Positions 56,342-64,000 of a DNA stretch of 64,000 nt are shown in pieces. The stretch covers positions 362,910 through 426,909 of the forward strand of contig NZ_BJDH01000002.1 of the NCBI RefSeq assembly GCF_005405005.1. Direction: 5' to 3'. The position numbers and the translations under genes were made by a program. Origin of the DNA: Lactiplantibacillus daoliensis. Lineage in GTDB: Bacteria > Bacillota > Bacilli > Lactobacillales > Lactobacillaceae. The notes below the pieces were generated by a model that had not been told where the DNA came from, ran no database searches, and saw only the letters and a list, made by a program, of their open reading frames with translations. Each line of letters starts with the position of its first letter. Position 1 is the stretch's first letter.

Positions 56342-57292
56342 TTAATAGCCACGACTTAAATCAACTTGGTTACGGTCTAACTGACCATTCTTCACAAATT
56401 GACTAAAGTTTTCACTGAAAATTGGAAAGACTGTCGCCCGAAAATGCGCAATCTGACCCGAAACATGCGGCGTGATGAGCACATCTGGCCGTTGCCAGAG
56501 CGGATCAGTTGCCGTCAATGGTTCTGGTTCCGTAACATCTAGCGCTGCCCAACTTAATTGATGCTGATCCAAGGCGGCAACCAAATCTGCGGTGTTGACG
56601 GCTGGACCCCGGCCAACATTAATAAACATTGGTTGTTGGGTCACCTGATCAAAACACTTGTGATCAAATAGATGATGCGTCGTTGGGGTCAGCGGCAAAG
56701 CATTAACGATAAAGTTCGCGGTTTTTAAAACCTCAGCGGTCGCATTTAGCGCCACTGTCTGATCAAAATGAGCCGCCGGATGGCCAGTGGTATTTACGCC
56801 AATCACATGCATGCCAAAAGCCTGTGCCTTGGCAGCCGTGGCCTGACCAATTTCACCAGTCCCGTAAATCAATAATTGCTGGTTAGTCAACGTCTCCGTT
56901 AATTGCGGTAACGACCATTGCCGTGCCCCCGTCTGATTGATCCAGGCACTATGATAACCACGAACAACGGTCAACATTGCTGCTAGAACAGACTCACTGA
57001 TGGCATCCGCATGAATCCCGCTCGTATTGGCGACTAAAACACCAGCCTTTTTCAAATCGGCTAGTGGCAAATAGTCCACCCCTGCGGAAATAACTTGTAA
57101 AAATTTCAATTGCGATGTTGAGCTCGCCAACAATTGCTTTAACAATGGATGATTACCATACATCACAACAACTTGATCCATTTCAGCCGGTGTCAATTCT
57201 GCTGGTGTTTTGAAAGACCAAGTTGGATATTGCGTTACTAATTGTTGTAATTGTTCAGGCTTGGTTGCCTGACTCATAAGAACGATTGACAT
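56342..57292 (-). CDS. D-isomer specific 2-hydroxyacid dehydrogenase
   Basis: 316 residues. NAD-binding motif YGTGEIGQATAAKAQAFG near residue 137, NVGRGPAVNTADL near 223, DVTEPEP with the catalytic Glu near 250, and PHVSG with the catalytic His near 273. The N-terminal half lacks strong similarity to known substrate types. GGAG precedes the ATG. Close to the PanE-like gene, but on the other strand and with its own transcript. Confidence 0.9.
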   Translation of the reverse strand: MSIVLMSQATKPEQLQQLVTQYPTWSFKTPAELTPAEMDQVVVMYGNHPLLKQLLASSTSQLKFLQVISAGVDYLPLADLKKAGVLVANTSGIHADAISESVLAAMLTVVRGYHSAWINQTGARQWSLPQLTETLTNQQLLIYGTGEIGQATAAKAQAFGMHVIGVNTTGHPAAHFDQTVALNATAEVLKTANFIVNALPLTPTTHHLFDHKCFDQVTQQPMFINVGRGPAVNTADLVAALDQHQLSWAALDVTEPEPLTATDPLWQRPDVLITPHVSGQIAHFRATVFPIFSENFSQFVKNGQLDRNQVDLSRGY

Positions 57293-57318
57293 TAACTGTC
57301 ACTCCAATCAAATTTAAT

Positions 57319-57353
57319 AAAAAGACGCGACATTACTAATCGTCGCGTCTTTA
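57319..57353 (-). terminator. rho-independent terminator
   Basis: AAAGACGCGAC and GTCGCGTCTTT, perfect stem, after the stop codon of the MapZ-like gene (57362). Confidence 0.82.
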
Positions 57354-57361
57354 ATCACCAA

Positions 57362-59116
57362 TTAATTCGTAGTTGTCGTGGAAGCCGTGGTCCCGCCAGT
57401 ACCAGTCCCGTTACCGGTCGTTGTATTGCCAGCACCATAAGTGCTTGAACTACTTTCACTCGTTCCACCGCCGTACGTCGAAGAACTGGCCGCCGAACTC
57501 GTATCGGTCTCAGTCCCCGTCGTTGCACTGCTGGTAGCGCTAGAATAAGCCGCTGAACTTGACGAACTTTCAACGCTACTTGAGGATGCTTGTACACTGG
57601 ATGAGCTGCTGACAACATTAGCTGCACTCGTGGCCGCTGATTGCTCCTGCTTTGCCAAAACCTTACGCTCAGCAGTCAGCTTCTCATAGTCAGTCCTTGC
57701 TAACGCCGATTTTTGACGATAAGGCTTCAACTTCTTAATCACCGCGTCTAATTCCAACGTTGACACGGTGCTCTTAAGCGTATGCTTTTTAGTATAGAAG
57801 GCCTGATATTCCGCGTCATACTTGCGAACTGATTTGACAGTTTTGCTAATTTCCGTGAACTTCTGGGTATAACGGTTCGTAAAGTAAACCTTCGACGTCC
57901 GCAAACTTGAATTCGTCAGTGAAGCTTGGGCACTGGTCACATCCGCAACAGTGACACTCGCTTTGATCAGCTTGTCTGAATTGTATAAGGCTTGATAACG
58001 ACTACGTACCTTTAACATTTTCGCAGCATAATCATGTGATTCTTGTAACTGTAATTTTTCATCTGATTGTTTCATGCCATCAACGGCCGTTTGCAATTGT
58101 GCTAACTCAGAATCCGACACATTTGCCCAAATATCACGTTGCGCAGATGAGGTGTAGATAGCAGTTACTGCTGACTCGGCTGCGGCTTTTGCGTTGGCTT
58201 CCGTCGTCTTAGCATGTTTAAACATGAACATCGCCCCTAAGGCGGCAATTACGAGTAACCCTACCCCGATGGCTGTTAACTTCCCGTTACGCCGTTGTGG
58301 CTTTTGCTTTTGATGTGGCCGGACTGGTCCTTTAGTTTTTTTCTTCAAATGTGGATTGTCCCGGTTTTCATCTGACTCCAAGTTATCTTGGACTTCACCA
58401 TGCCGAGCAACTCGTGAGAGCGCATCAACGTTGTCCGTCTCGTGTGCACGCTGTGGTGCAGCACTGCCACCATTCGGCTGTTGATCACCATAAAGTTCTT
58501 CTCGTGAAAGTGGCAATTCTGGCGTTTCGTCTTCAAGATCACGCTCTGTTGCGCTGACTGAAATAACCGGCTGGTCCGCCTTGCTGGTTACCGAAGCTGC
58601 CTGAGCGACACTGGTTGGACGTGCTGTGGCTGATGTCTGACTCATTGCAGCTGACTGTGGCTTAGCCGCTTGAGACGTTTTTTGACGTTTCGTTAGCTTA
58701 GGCTTAGTTGCCGTTTCACTAGCGACTGCACTTGTCGCTGACTCAGGACGCTTCTCAGCCTTCTGACTAGTCGCAGCAGTCGATTGGGCCGACTTGGCTA
58801 CAGCTGCAGCCTGGCGCGCAGCTTTTGCTTCTGCACGGGTTGTCGGCTGACTGTGGGTTGATTGGGCGGAAGCGGCCTGCGATGCCGCTGACGTCGCTTC
58901 CTCTGGCGCTTGAATGTCGCCTTCGCCAGCCGGTTGCGTCGCGGCAGCTTCACTGGCAGCACTGTCCACTTCGGTTGGCGCAGCCGATGTTTTCAAGTCA
59001 TATGCCAATGGAATTCTTTCATCATTTTCTGTTTCATCGTTGTCATCTGGAATCGGTTCAGTAATGGCATGCCATAACCGTTTTCCAAGTGACGTTTTTT
59101 TATTTTTTTTCGTCAT
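57362..59116 (-). CDS. MapZ-like bitopic membrane protein, Ser-rich C terminus
   Basis: 584 residues. A long cytoplasmic part (1-278) rich in Ala, Ser and Thr, with an acidic start and a short ordered motif LPLSREELYG near 203; one membrane segment at about 280-299; then an extracellular helical domain (about 305-490) and a Ser/Thr/Gly-rich tail with runs of serine. The layout is that of MapZ, which marks the division site in streptococci and relatives, but I saw no diagnostic motif. AGAGGG is before the ATG. Monocistronic. Confidence 0.6.
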   Translation of the reverse strand: MTKKNKKTSLGKRLWHAITEPIPDDNDETENDERIPLAYDLKTSAAPTEVDSAASEAAATQPAGEGDIQAPEEATSAASQAASAQSTHSQPTTRAEAKAARQAAAVAKSAQSTAATSQKAEKRPESATSAVASETATKPKLTKRQKTSQAAKPQSAAMSQTSATARPTSVAQAASVTSKADQPVISVSATERDLEDETPELPLSREELYGDQQPNGGSAAPQRAHETDNVDALSRVARHGEVQDNLESDENRDNPHLKKKTKGPVRPHQKQKPQRRNGKLTAIGVGLLVIAALGAMFMFKHAKTTEANAKAAAESAVTAIYTSSAQRDIWANVSDSELAQLQTAVDGMKQSDEKLQLQESHDYAAKMLKVRSRYQALYNSDKLIKASVTVADVTSAQASLTNSSLRTSKVYFTNRYTQKFTEISKTVKSVRKYDAEYQAFYTKKHTLKSTVSTLELDAVIKKLKPYRQKSALARTDYEKLTAERKVLAKQEQSAATSAANVVSSSSSVQASSSSVESSSSSAAYSSATSSATTGTETDTSSAASSSTYGGGTSESSSSTYGAGNTTTGNGTGTGGTTASTTTTN

Positions 59117-59353
59117 TTTAATACCCTCTAGTTAATTTCAATTTTCATTCTCAAATTAAGGTGCCGACACTGATTGGCTTAATTTTCTCATTAATCGTAT
59201 TAAAACGACCGTTAATAGTTAAATTATAGCATGGAATGCACGTCCGAGAAACCGCTCGCAACATGCATTTTTGAGAAACGATTGCACGACTTAATTTCAG
59301 ATTAAAATTCTGTTATAATCGGTTTAACCATTTTTTGAAAGTGAGGGATTGAT

Positions 59354-59803
59354 ATGGCAACTGCTAAAGTTATTTTTGCAACAATTACCGGCAACAATGA
59401 AGATGTCGCCGATATTATTACTGAAAAGTTTGAAGCCTTAGGTCTCGACGTCACCCAGGAAGAAATTTCACAGGCCGACGCCACCGAATTTGAATCAGTC
59501 GACATCTGTGTCGTCGTCCCCTATACATATGATGAAGGCGCCCTACCCGAGGAAGGCTTGGACTTCTTCGATGATCTCCAAGAATTAGACTTAACCGGTA
59601 AAATATACGGCTGTGCCGGTTCCGGTGATACGTTCTACGAAGATGACTACTGTCGCGCCGTGACGGATTTCAGCGCGGCACTCCAAAAAACAGGTGCCAC
59701 TAAAGGTGCTGAAGACGTCTTCGTCAATCTGGCTCCTGAAGGCGATGACATCACCCATCTTGATGCCTTTGTCGAACAACTCGTAGCTGCTCAAGCCAAA
59801 TAA
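59354..59803 (+). CDS. flavodoxin
   Basis: 149 residues. VIFATITGNNEDVADIITE at the N terminus is the FMN phosphate loop (T-x-T-G-N), and VVPYTYDEGALPEEGLDFFDDL plus GCAGSGDTFYEDDYC complete the FMN site. It carries electrons in the cytoplasm. GAGGG is before the ATG. Its partner reductase is not adjacent. Confidence 0.94.
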   Translation: MATAKVIFATITGNNEDVADIITEKFEALGLDVTQEEISQADATEFESVDICVVVPYTYDEGALPEEGLDFFDDLQELDLTGKIYGCAGSGDTFYEDDYCRAVTDFSAALQKTGATKGAEDVFVNLAPEGDDITHLDAFVEQLVAAQAK

Positions 59804-59844
59804 AAAGAACAGGGTTGGATGGTAAATTCCAATCCTGTTCTTTT
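59802..59844. terminator. bidirectional terminator
   Basis: AAAAAGAACAGGGTTGGA...TCCAATCCTGTTCTTTT between the flavodoxin gene and a convergent operon. Confidence 0.82.
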
Positions 59845-60064
59845 ATTTTTGACGTCGTTTCAATAAATATTGGCGCAGAGCGTTATAAACCAGCTCAACG
59901 ATAAAAAATAATACCGTGATGCCAATAATTGTCGTCACATAGGTCCATAACTGATAACCAATCTTCGCAATCCAAACATCATAAGGTCCTTGAATCAGTA
60001 AAAAATAAATCATCAACGTTTGTACAATATAGCCAGTATGTCGCCAAATCGATTGCCATTTCAT
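59843..60064 (-). CDS. small membrane protein, 73 residues
   Basis: Two hydrophobic segments (about 8-25 and 40-62) and a basic tail. It overlaps the AroD-like gene as ATGA, so it is translationally coupled to it. Family not recognised; the pairing with a probable pseudoenzyme makes the two worth studying together. Confidence 0.72.
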   Translation of the reverse strand: MKWQSIWRHTGYIVQTLMIYFLLIQGPYDVWIAKIGYQLWTYVTTIIGITVLFFIVELVYNALRQYLLKRRQK

Positions 60065-60831
60065 TTTGAAGCCCCTTCAACTGTCGCCAAAGTTTGTAGT
60101 GTCTGTTTCAATTGATTGACCGGCAGTTGACCAACACCTCCGACTCGACCAACGCGCCCAAAGACGATTGTAGACCCAAATAATTGACCACAGGCCGCGC
60201 CATAACGACCTAGACTACCTGTAGCCGTTAAAATCAACGGCAATGACAATTCTGCCCCCGCCGTTGCGGTTGCCGCCATTAGCGTTAGTAAGGCATTGGC
60301 GTTTTCAGGCTGCATCCGAACTCGGGCAATATCCGCGCCAGCCGCCGCCATTGCCTGATAATCTGCAACAATCTGGCTAGCGGTGCAAGCAGTGGCGTAG
60401 GTCTGACTTAAAATCAAGCGAATCTGTTGTTGCCGCATCTGCTTTGTCAGTGACATAAACTGTGGCTGAGTCACACTGGCCAAATCCAACTCAATCGCAT
60501 CGGCCAGCCGATTGTTTACCAAAGTCAAATAAAGTTGATCTGCTGCTCTGATAGTTGCTGAGCTTTCATGAACGGCGGTTTTAAGTGTCGCAATGACTGG
60601 GATCGTTCCTAGTACTTGCCGCAGCTGCATCGCAGTATTGATCAACTCAGCCCGATTATCCAGACAATCATCAGCCGTGAGCCGCCATTCAACAATCTGC
60701 GCGGAGGACGACAACACCTGGGCAGCTTGTCCTAACAAGGTTTCTCGCGTCGTTCCCATGAGCACCACCCCAATCTTAGGCATTCCCGTTGCTAATTCTT
60801 CTGTTCCAATTGTGACACTTTTCAAACCCAT
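60061..60831 (-). CDS. AroD-like protein (type I dehydroquinate dehydratase fold) lacking catalytic residues
   Basis: 256 residues with the type I 3-dehydroquinase pattern (VEWR at 47-50, DAIELDL near 111, GADIARVRMQP near 165, GRYGAACGQLFGS near 213). The catalytic pair is not conserved: the Schiff-base lysine position is Arg170 in GADIAR and the general-base histidine position is Gln143 in LSQTY. The Arg of the substrate site near residue 82 reads Lys (TLKT). It is thus probably inactive as a dehydratase. The ATG at 60831 follows GGGGAAAGCAGGG; a TTG two codons later is possible. An amino acid permease gene is divergent. Confidence 0.8.
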   Translation of the reverse strand: MGLKSVTIGTEELATGMPKIGVVLMGTTRETLLGQAAQVLSSSAQIVEWRLTADDCLDNRAELINTAMQLRQVLGTIPVIATLKTAVHESSATIRAADQLYLTLVNNRLADAIELDLASVTQPQFMSLTKQMRQQQIRLILSQTYATACTASQIVADYQAMAAAGADIARVRMQPENANALLTLMAATATAGAELSLPLILTATGSLGRYGAACGQLFGSTIVFGRVGRVGGVGQLPVNQLKQTLQTLATVEGASK

Positions 60832-60947
60832 CCCTGCTTTCCCCACAACTTTTATTAGCCACTTTAATTCGTCTTAATCAAGCATCCACCTCTATAATAG
60901 CAAATTTTCGCTGTTCTAACAGTTAAACCTCATTTATTAAATGAATT

Positions 60948-60961
60948 TGTTACCGCTTTCT
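60948..60961 (+). promoter_or_regulatory. CcpA cre site
   Basis: TGTTACCGCTTTCT matches the cre consensus at 13 of 14 positions, 82 bp before the permease start. Confidence 0.6.
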
Positions 60962-60980
60962 CACATTCAAAAATTGTATT

Positions 60981-60994
60981 TGTCAACGCTTCCA
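60981..60994 (+). promoter_or_regulatory. CcpA cre site
   Basis: TGTCAACGCTTCCA matches the cre consensus at 13 of 14 positions, 49 bp before the permease start. It is in tandem with the site at 60948. Confidence 0.65.
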
Positions 60995-61042
60995 AATCCG
61001 ATTTATAATAAGGCATATTCATACTAAAAAAGGAGCAAACTT

Positions 61043-62476
61043 ATGAAAACTGAAAAACAGCTACGTTGGTCCAATATCGCACTAATTGCATTCGTGGCCG
61101 TCTGGGGCTTAGGTAACGTTGTTAACAATTTCGCGTTGCAAGGCTTGTCAGTGGTCACTTCTTGGATCTTGATCATGATCATCTACTTTGTCCCTTACAC
61201 GTTAATTGTGGGACAACTTGGTTCGACCTTCAAGGAAGCTGAAGGTGGGGTTTCCTCTTGGATTCGGGCAACAAGTACTAAGCGCTTAGCTTATTACGCT
61301 GCCTGGACTTACTGGATCGTCCATGTACCTTATTTGGCACAAAAGCCCCAAGGGATCCTGATTGCCCTCAGTTGGTTATTCAAGGGTAACGGTAATTTCA
61401 TCAACAATACGCCAGCCCTAGTTGTGCAATCCATTTGTTTAGTGCTATTTTTATTCTTCCTATGGATTGCTTCATTAGGTTTAACGACTCTGAAACGAAT
61501 CGGGAGTGTTGCTGGGACCGGGATGTTCATCATGTCGATCTTATTCATTATCTTGGCTGTGTCTGCACCATTTATGACCAAAGCAACGGTTCAAACACCG
61601 GACATGCTTTCGATCAAGTCTTATTTACCAAAATTTGACTTTGCTTACTTCACGACCGTCTCGATGTTAGTCTTCGCGGTTGGTGGCTCTGAAAAGATTT
61701 CACCGTACGTTAACAAGACGAAGAATCCTGGTCGTGAATTCCCACTTGGGATGTTAATCTTAGCCGGCATGGTTGCCGTCTGTGCGTTGTTGGGTTCATT
61801 TGCCATGGGAATCTTGTTCAACTCCAATGACATCCCTAAGGACTTGATGGCCAACGGTGCCTACTACGCCTTCCAACGATTGGGCGCTTTTTACCATGTT
61901 GGTAATCTCTTCTTGATTTTTTATGCCATTGCTAACGTTCTTGCGCAAATTTCAGCCCTCGCCTTTTCAATTGATGCCCCATTGAAGATTTTGTTAGGTG
62001 ATGCCGATCCTGAATTTGTGCCTAAAGGTTTAAGTAAAATGAACAAAAAAGATGTGCCAATTAACGGTTATATCATGACTGGTATCTTGGTCAGCATCTT
62101 AATTATCATCCCTGCCCTTGGGATTGGTAATATGAACGAATTATTCAACTGGTTGTTAAACCTTAACTCTGTCGTAATGCCAATGCGTTATCTCTGGGTC
62201 TTCTTAGCTTACATCTTGTTGAATAAGCACTTGAAGGAATTCAAGAGTGATTACATGTTCCTCAAGAATCCACTTGTGGGTAAATTAGTCGGTGGCTGGT
62301 GTTTCCTATTCACCGCCTTCGCATGTATTCTCGGAATGGTTCCTAAGACTGATATGGCTGCTAACCCTACTGGCTGGTGGTTCCAATTGGGCTTAAATAT
62401 CGCAACACCAATTATCTTTGTGGGCTTAGGGATGATCTTACCATTAATTGCCCGCCGTCATCGGACAGCTGCTTAA
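61043..62476 (+). CDS. APC-family amino acid permease, YjeM-like
   Basis: 477 residues, twelve to thirteen membrane segments, APC superfamily (GNVVNNFALQGL in TM1, FAVGGSEKISPYVN in TM6 region). It looks closest to the YjeM/glutamate-GABA antiporter group; the substrate is not certain. AAAAAGGAGC precedes the ATG. Two cre sites upstream suggest repression by CcpA on glucose. A MarR gene follows after a terminator. Confidence 0.88.
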   Translation: MKTEKQLRWSNIALIAFVAVWGLGNVVNNFALQGLSVVTSWILIMIIYFVPYTLIVGQLGSTFKEAEGGVSSWIRATSTKRLAYYAAWTYWIVHVPYLAQKPQGILIALSWLFKGNGNFINNTPALVVQSICLVLFLFFLWIASLGLTTLKRIGSVAGTGMFIMSILFIILAVSAPFMTKATVQTPDMLSIKSYLPKFDFAYFTTVSMLVFAVGGSEKISPYVNKTKNPGREFPLGMLILAGMVAVCALLGSFAMGILFNSNDIPKDLMANGAYYAFQRLGAFYHVGNLFLIFYAIANVLAQISALAFSIDAPLKILLGDADPEFVPKGLSKMNKKDVPINGYIMTGILVSILIIIPALGIGNMNELFNWLLNLNSVVMPMRYLWVFLAYILLNKHLKEFKSDYMFLKNPLVGKLVGGWCFLFTAFACILGMVPKTDMAANPTGWWFQLGLNIATPIIFVGLGMILPLIARRHRTAA

Positions 62477-62483
62477 TGGCCTT

Positions 62484-62522
62484 AAAACGACTTGCATCGC
62501 AAAAGATGTTAGCCGTTTTTTA
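62484..62522 (+). terminator. rho-independent terminator
   Basis: AAAACGACTTGCATC and GATGTTAGCCGTTTTTT, stem with mismatches, after the permease. Confidence 0.7.
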
Positions 62523-62656
62523 GTTTATGTCATAAAGCGCTATCATTTAAACTCATTTAGTTTTATGATAATTATGTAGATATTAATTGACTGATGTTAT
62601 AATTAATTTGATACAATTGATTTTTTCAATGATTGATAACGCATAGGAGGATCAAG

Positions 62657-63106
62657 ATGAACAACACGCCCAAAATGTTGAATGATTTTCTCAAATACTA
62701 TTCTACCGTCTTACGTTATATGGATAGCTACATCTCAGAACCAATTAAGCAGTTCCACTTAACGTTTGATGCCTTTCTGATCATGCACGAAATTGGCAGT
62801 AGCCGTCAACCTTTACTGTTGATGGATATTGCTGCTAGTCACCATGTTTCGCGCAGCGCCATTTCTCGCCAAATCAGCATTCTGCTGAAATACGAGTACG
62901 TCTACCAAGTTGCCAATCCTGCCGATCGCCGGCAGAAGAGCCTACTTCTAACGGCTAAAGGCCAGGACATTGATCAACAGTTGATTGATGCGATCCAAAA
63001 CGTCTTTGACAGTTGGGTTAAACAACTTGGCAGCCAGCGTGTAGAAGGTATGCTAGACTTCTTCAGTGATTTCACCACACAAGTGATCCAATCCCCAGAA
63101 AACTAA
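62657..63106 (+). CDS. MarR-family transcriptional regulator
   Basis: 149 residues. Winged helix with LLMDIAASHHVSRSAISRQISILLKYEYVYQVANPADRRQK, whose DRR wing is typical of MarR. The ATG at 62657, 6-8 bases after AGGAGG, is the start. It has no adjacent efflux gene and its own terminator; target and ligand unknown, though the permease next door is a candidate. Confidence 0.92.
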   Translation: MNNTPKMLNDFLKYYSTVLRYMDSYISEPIKQFHLTFDAFLIMHEIGSSRQPLLLMDIAASHHVSRSAISRQISILLKYEYVYQVANPADRRQKSLLLTAKGQDIDQQLIDAIQNVFDSWVKQLGSQRVEGMLDFFSDFTTQVIQSPEN

Positions 63107-63114
63107 CGTGGTTG

Positions 63115-63165
63115 CAAATAAGGACTTCCCATGACATCAGCCTGTCGTGAGAAGTCCTTATTTGT
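63115..63165. terminator. terminator after the MarR gene
   Basis: CAAATAAGGACTTC... and ...GAAGTCCTTATTTG form a long perfect stem, followed by TGTGTG rather than a T-run, so it could also be a processing hairpin. Confidence 0.6.
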
Positions 63166-63192
63166 GTGACTTGAATTTTGTCATCCAATTAA

Positions 63193-63264
63193 GCCGTTTA
63201 GCAGATTTGAACTGCCGACCTCTTCCTTACCATGGAAGTGCTCTACCTGCTGAGCTAAAACGGC
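63193..63264 (-). tRNA. tRNA-Thr (anticodon GGT)
   Basis: On the minus strand: acceptor GCCGTTT / AAACGGC, D-arm GCTC...GAGC, anticodon stem CTTCC / GGAAG with loop ATGGTAA (anticodon GGT, reading ACC/ACT), T-arm with TTCAAAT. CCA is not encoded. The gene lies downstream of the 5S rRNA gene on the same strand, with repeat copy R6 between them. Confidence 0.95.
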
Positions 63265-63440
63265 ATTTTCTCTTTCAATAGTATAACAAAACACGTGGCG
63301 ATTTCAATCTGATTCAGTTAAGTCGGGGCAATTACTGAAAAATGATTAGGCTATCATCGTTGCTAGTTGTTAATGTTAAGCCACACATCTACGAGTACCA
63401 GGTCTGACATTATCACAACAGCTCTGCGCCATGAGGAGAT

Positions 63441-63715
63441 AAATCAGTTATTTATGCTTAGCGGAGTCAGTTAGAATCGGTGTGTGGTGTCGGCAAGATG
63501 AGTCGGTGTACTTGGTTGACTAATCCTGCGGGGCAATCCAAAGAAGTGCTTTATCGGCTTTGGATTGAGGCGTCAGACTGTCCTTTGGCTGGCGCCGTCT
63601 CCCACAGCACAGCGATGCTGACTGACGGAACGCTGAATTTAGGCAAGTCTACTCTAGAGGTAATGGTTACTGTTGTTGCGACATTTATGATGTTTTTGTG
63701 TCTTTCAAGCTTTAG
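63441..63715 (-). mobile_element. MITE-like repeat, copy R6, module A only
   Basis: Reverse orientation. It starts at AAATCAGTTATTTATGCTTAGCGG, the module junction, so module B is missing. The closing stem TCAGTTAGAATCGGTGTG pairs with the region near 63612-63630. It ends TCTTTCAAGCTTTAG. It lies between the 5S rRNA and tRNA-Thr genes. Confidence 0.78.
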
Positions 63716-63892
63716 TTGTCAATAATATATCGAAACATGTTCTAACAACCCTGTATTGCAATCGCGAACCCATTTTCGTCGCTTATTCCATCGAGCATGC
63801 CGGTGCTGGCCTTAGTTATGACTAGTCCTAGCGGTTCAATGTCACTTTCACAATCAAAAACTACTTGCAATTCAAATTCTGACTGCACGAAA

Positions 63893-63921
63893 AAAGGAAC
63901 CGAATTAATCGATTCCTTCGT
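63893..63921 (-). terminator. rRNA operon terminator
   Basis: Minus strand GGAATCGATTAATTCGGTTCC followed by TTTTTTCG, a few bases after the 5S 3' end. Confidence 0.8.
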
Positions 63922-63923
63922 TT

Positions 63924-64000
63924 GCATGGCAACGTCCTACCCTCGCAGGGAGCGATCCCCCAACTACTCTCGGCGCTAAGAAGCTTAACTTCTGTGTTCG
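63924..64000 (-). rRNA. 5S ribosomal RNA (partial, 3' part)
   Basis: The minus strand reads the 3' two-thirds of a 5S rRNA: CGAACACAGAAGTTAAGC, then GCGCCGAGAGTAGTTGGGGG and GAGGGTAGGACGTTGCC. The 5' third is outside the window. This end marks a ribosomal RNA operon to the right. Confidence 0.93.

Overview
The window reads as chromosome of a lactic acid bacterium of the Lactiplantibacillus plantarum group. This is inferred from recognised proteins (WxL/DUF916 surface proteins, alpha carbonic anhydrase, MapZ-like protein, paired 6-phospho-beta-glucosidases, T-box leaders, cre sites), strong AGGAGG-type ribosome binding sites and lactobacillus-type promoters. It was not confirmed by any search. 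Almost all of the window is ordinary chromosome. The unusual material is intergenic (two repeat families, T-boxes, one IS fossil) or lies in details of a few proteins.

Layout. 1-2700: end of a purine operon on the minus strand (purE-purK-purC-purS, with purS cut by the window edge) and candidate PurBoxes. 2900-7460: small membrane protein, a large palindromic repeat, two FMN-reductase proteins (one with a PAS domain and a C-terminal tail of four SGAS flavinylation-type motifs), a lipoate ligase and a tyrosine phosphatase. 7649-10356: carbonic anhydrase, DUF915-type hydrolase, asparaginase. 10491-17000: a mobile repeat, then a seven-gene cluster of two ABC systems with a YtrA-type GntR regulator and its probable operator. 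17000-22300: universal stress protein, GtrA protein, small unknowns, and a DUF916 plus WxL surface-protein pair. 22339-30743: MalY/PatB C-S lyase under a T-box, unknowns, a GH13 cyclomaltodextrinase with a cre site, threonine synthase, HAD phosphatase. 30824-35362: LacI regulator with a sugar porter, divergent esterase, a decayed IS110 transposase. 35766-37689: four-gene operon with an ADP-ribose-type Nudix hydrolase, a HIT protein, an SDR and a DUF2829 (Tad2-like) protein. 38023-40311: MupG-type 6-phospho-muramidase and an Eis-like acetyltransferase. 40446-41960: two repeat copies bracketing a membrane-protein gene. 42078-47371: beta-glucoside locus (two GH1 enzymes, PTS IIA and IIB, divergent GntR regulator, no IIC). 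47463-51730: glycosyltransferase, two WxL proteins, phosphoglycerate-mutase family protein. 51960-57292: repeat copy, HAD phosphatase, an Ile-type T-box driving a PanE-like reductase and an EamA transporter, another repeat copy, a D-2-hydroxyacid dehydrogenase. 57362-64000: MapZ-like protein, flavodoxin, an AroD-like protein lacking its catalytic residues, an amino-acid permease with tandem cre sites, a MarR regulator, tRNA-Thr(GGU) and the 3' part of a 5S rRNA gene.

The points most worth following are: (a) the four-fold SGAS tail; (b) a family of large intergenic hairpins (3184-3512, 25773-25838, 45063-45599) in which a constant core is carried on stems whose sequence differs from copy to copy while staying self-complementary; (c) a MITE-like family of at least six copies, with 7-8 bp target duplications visible at some copies; (d) an AroD-like pseudoenzyme; (e) a chromosomal Tad2-like gene in an operon with nucleotide-handling enzymes; and (f) two T-boxes, one with conflicting specifier and discriminator signals.
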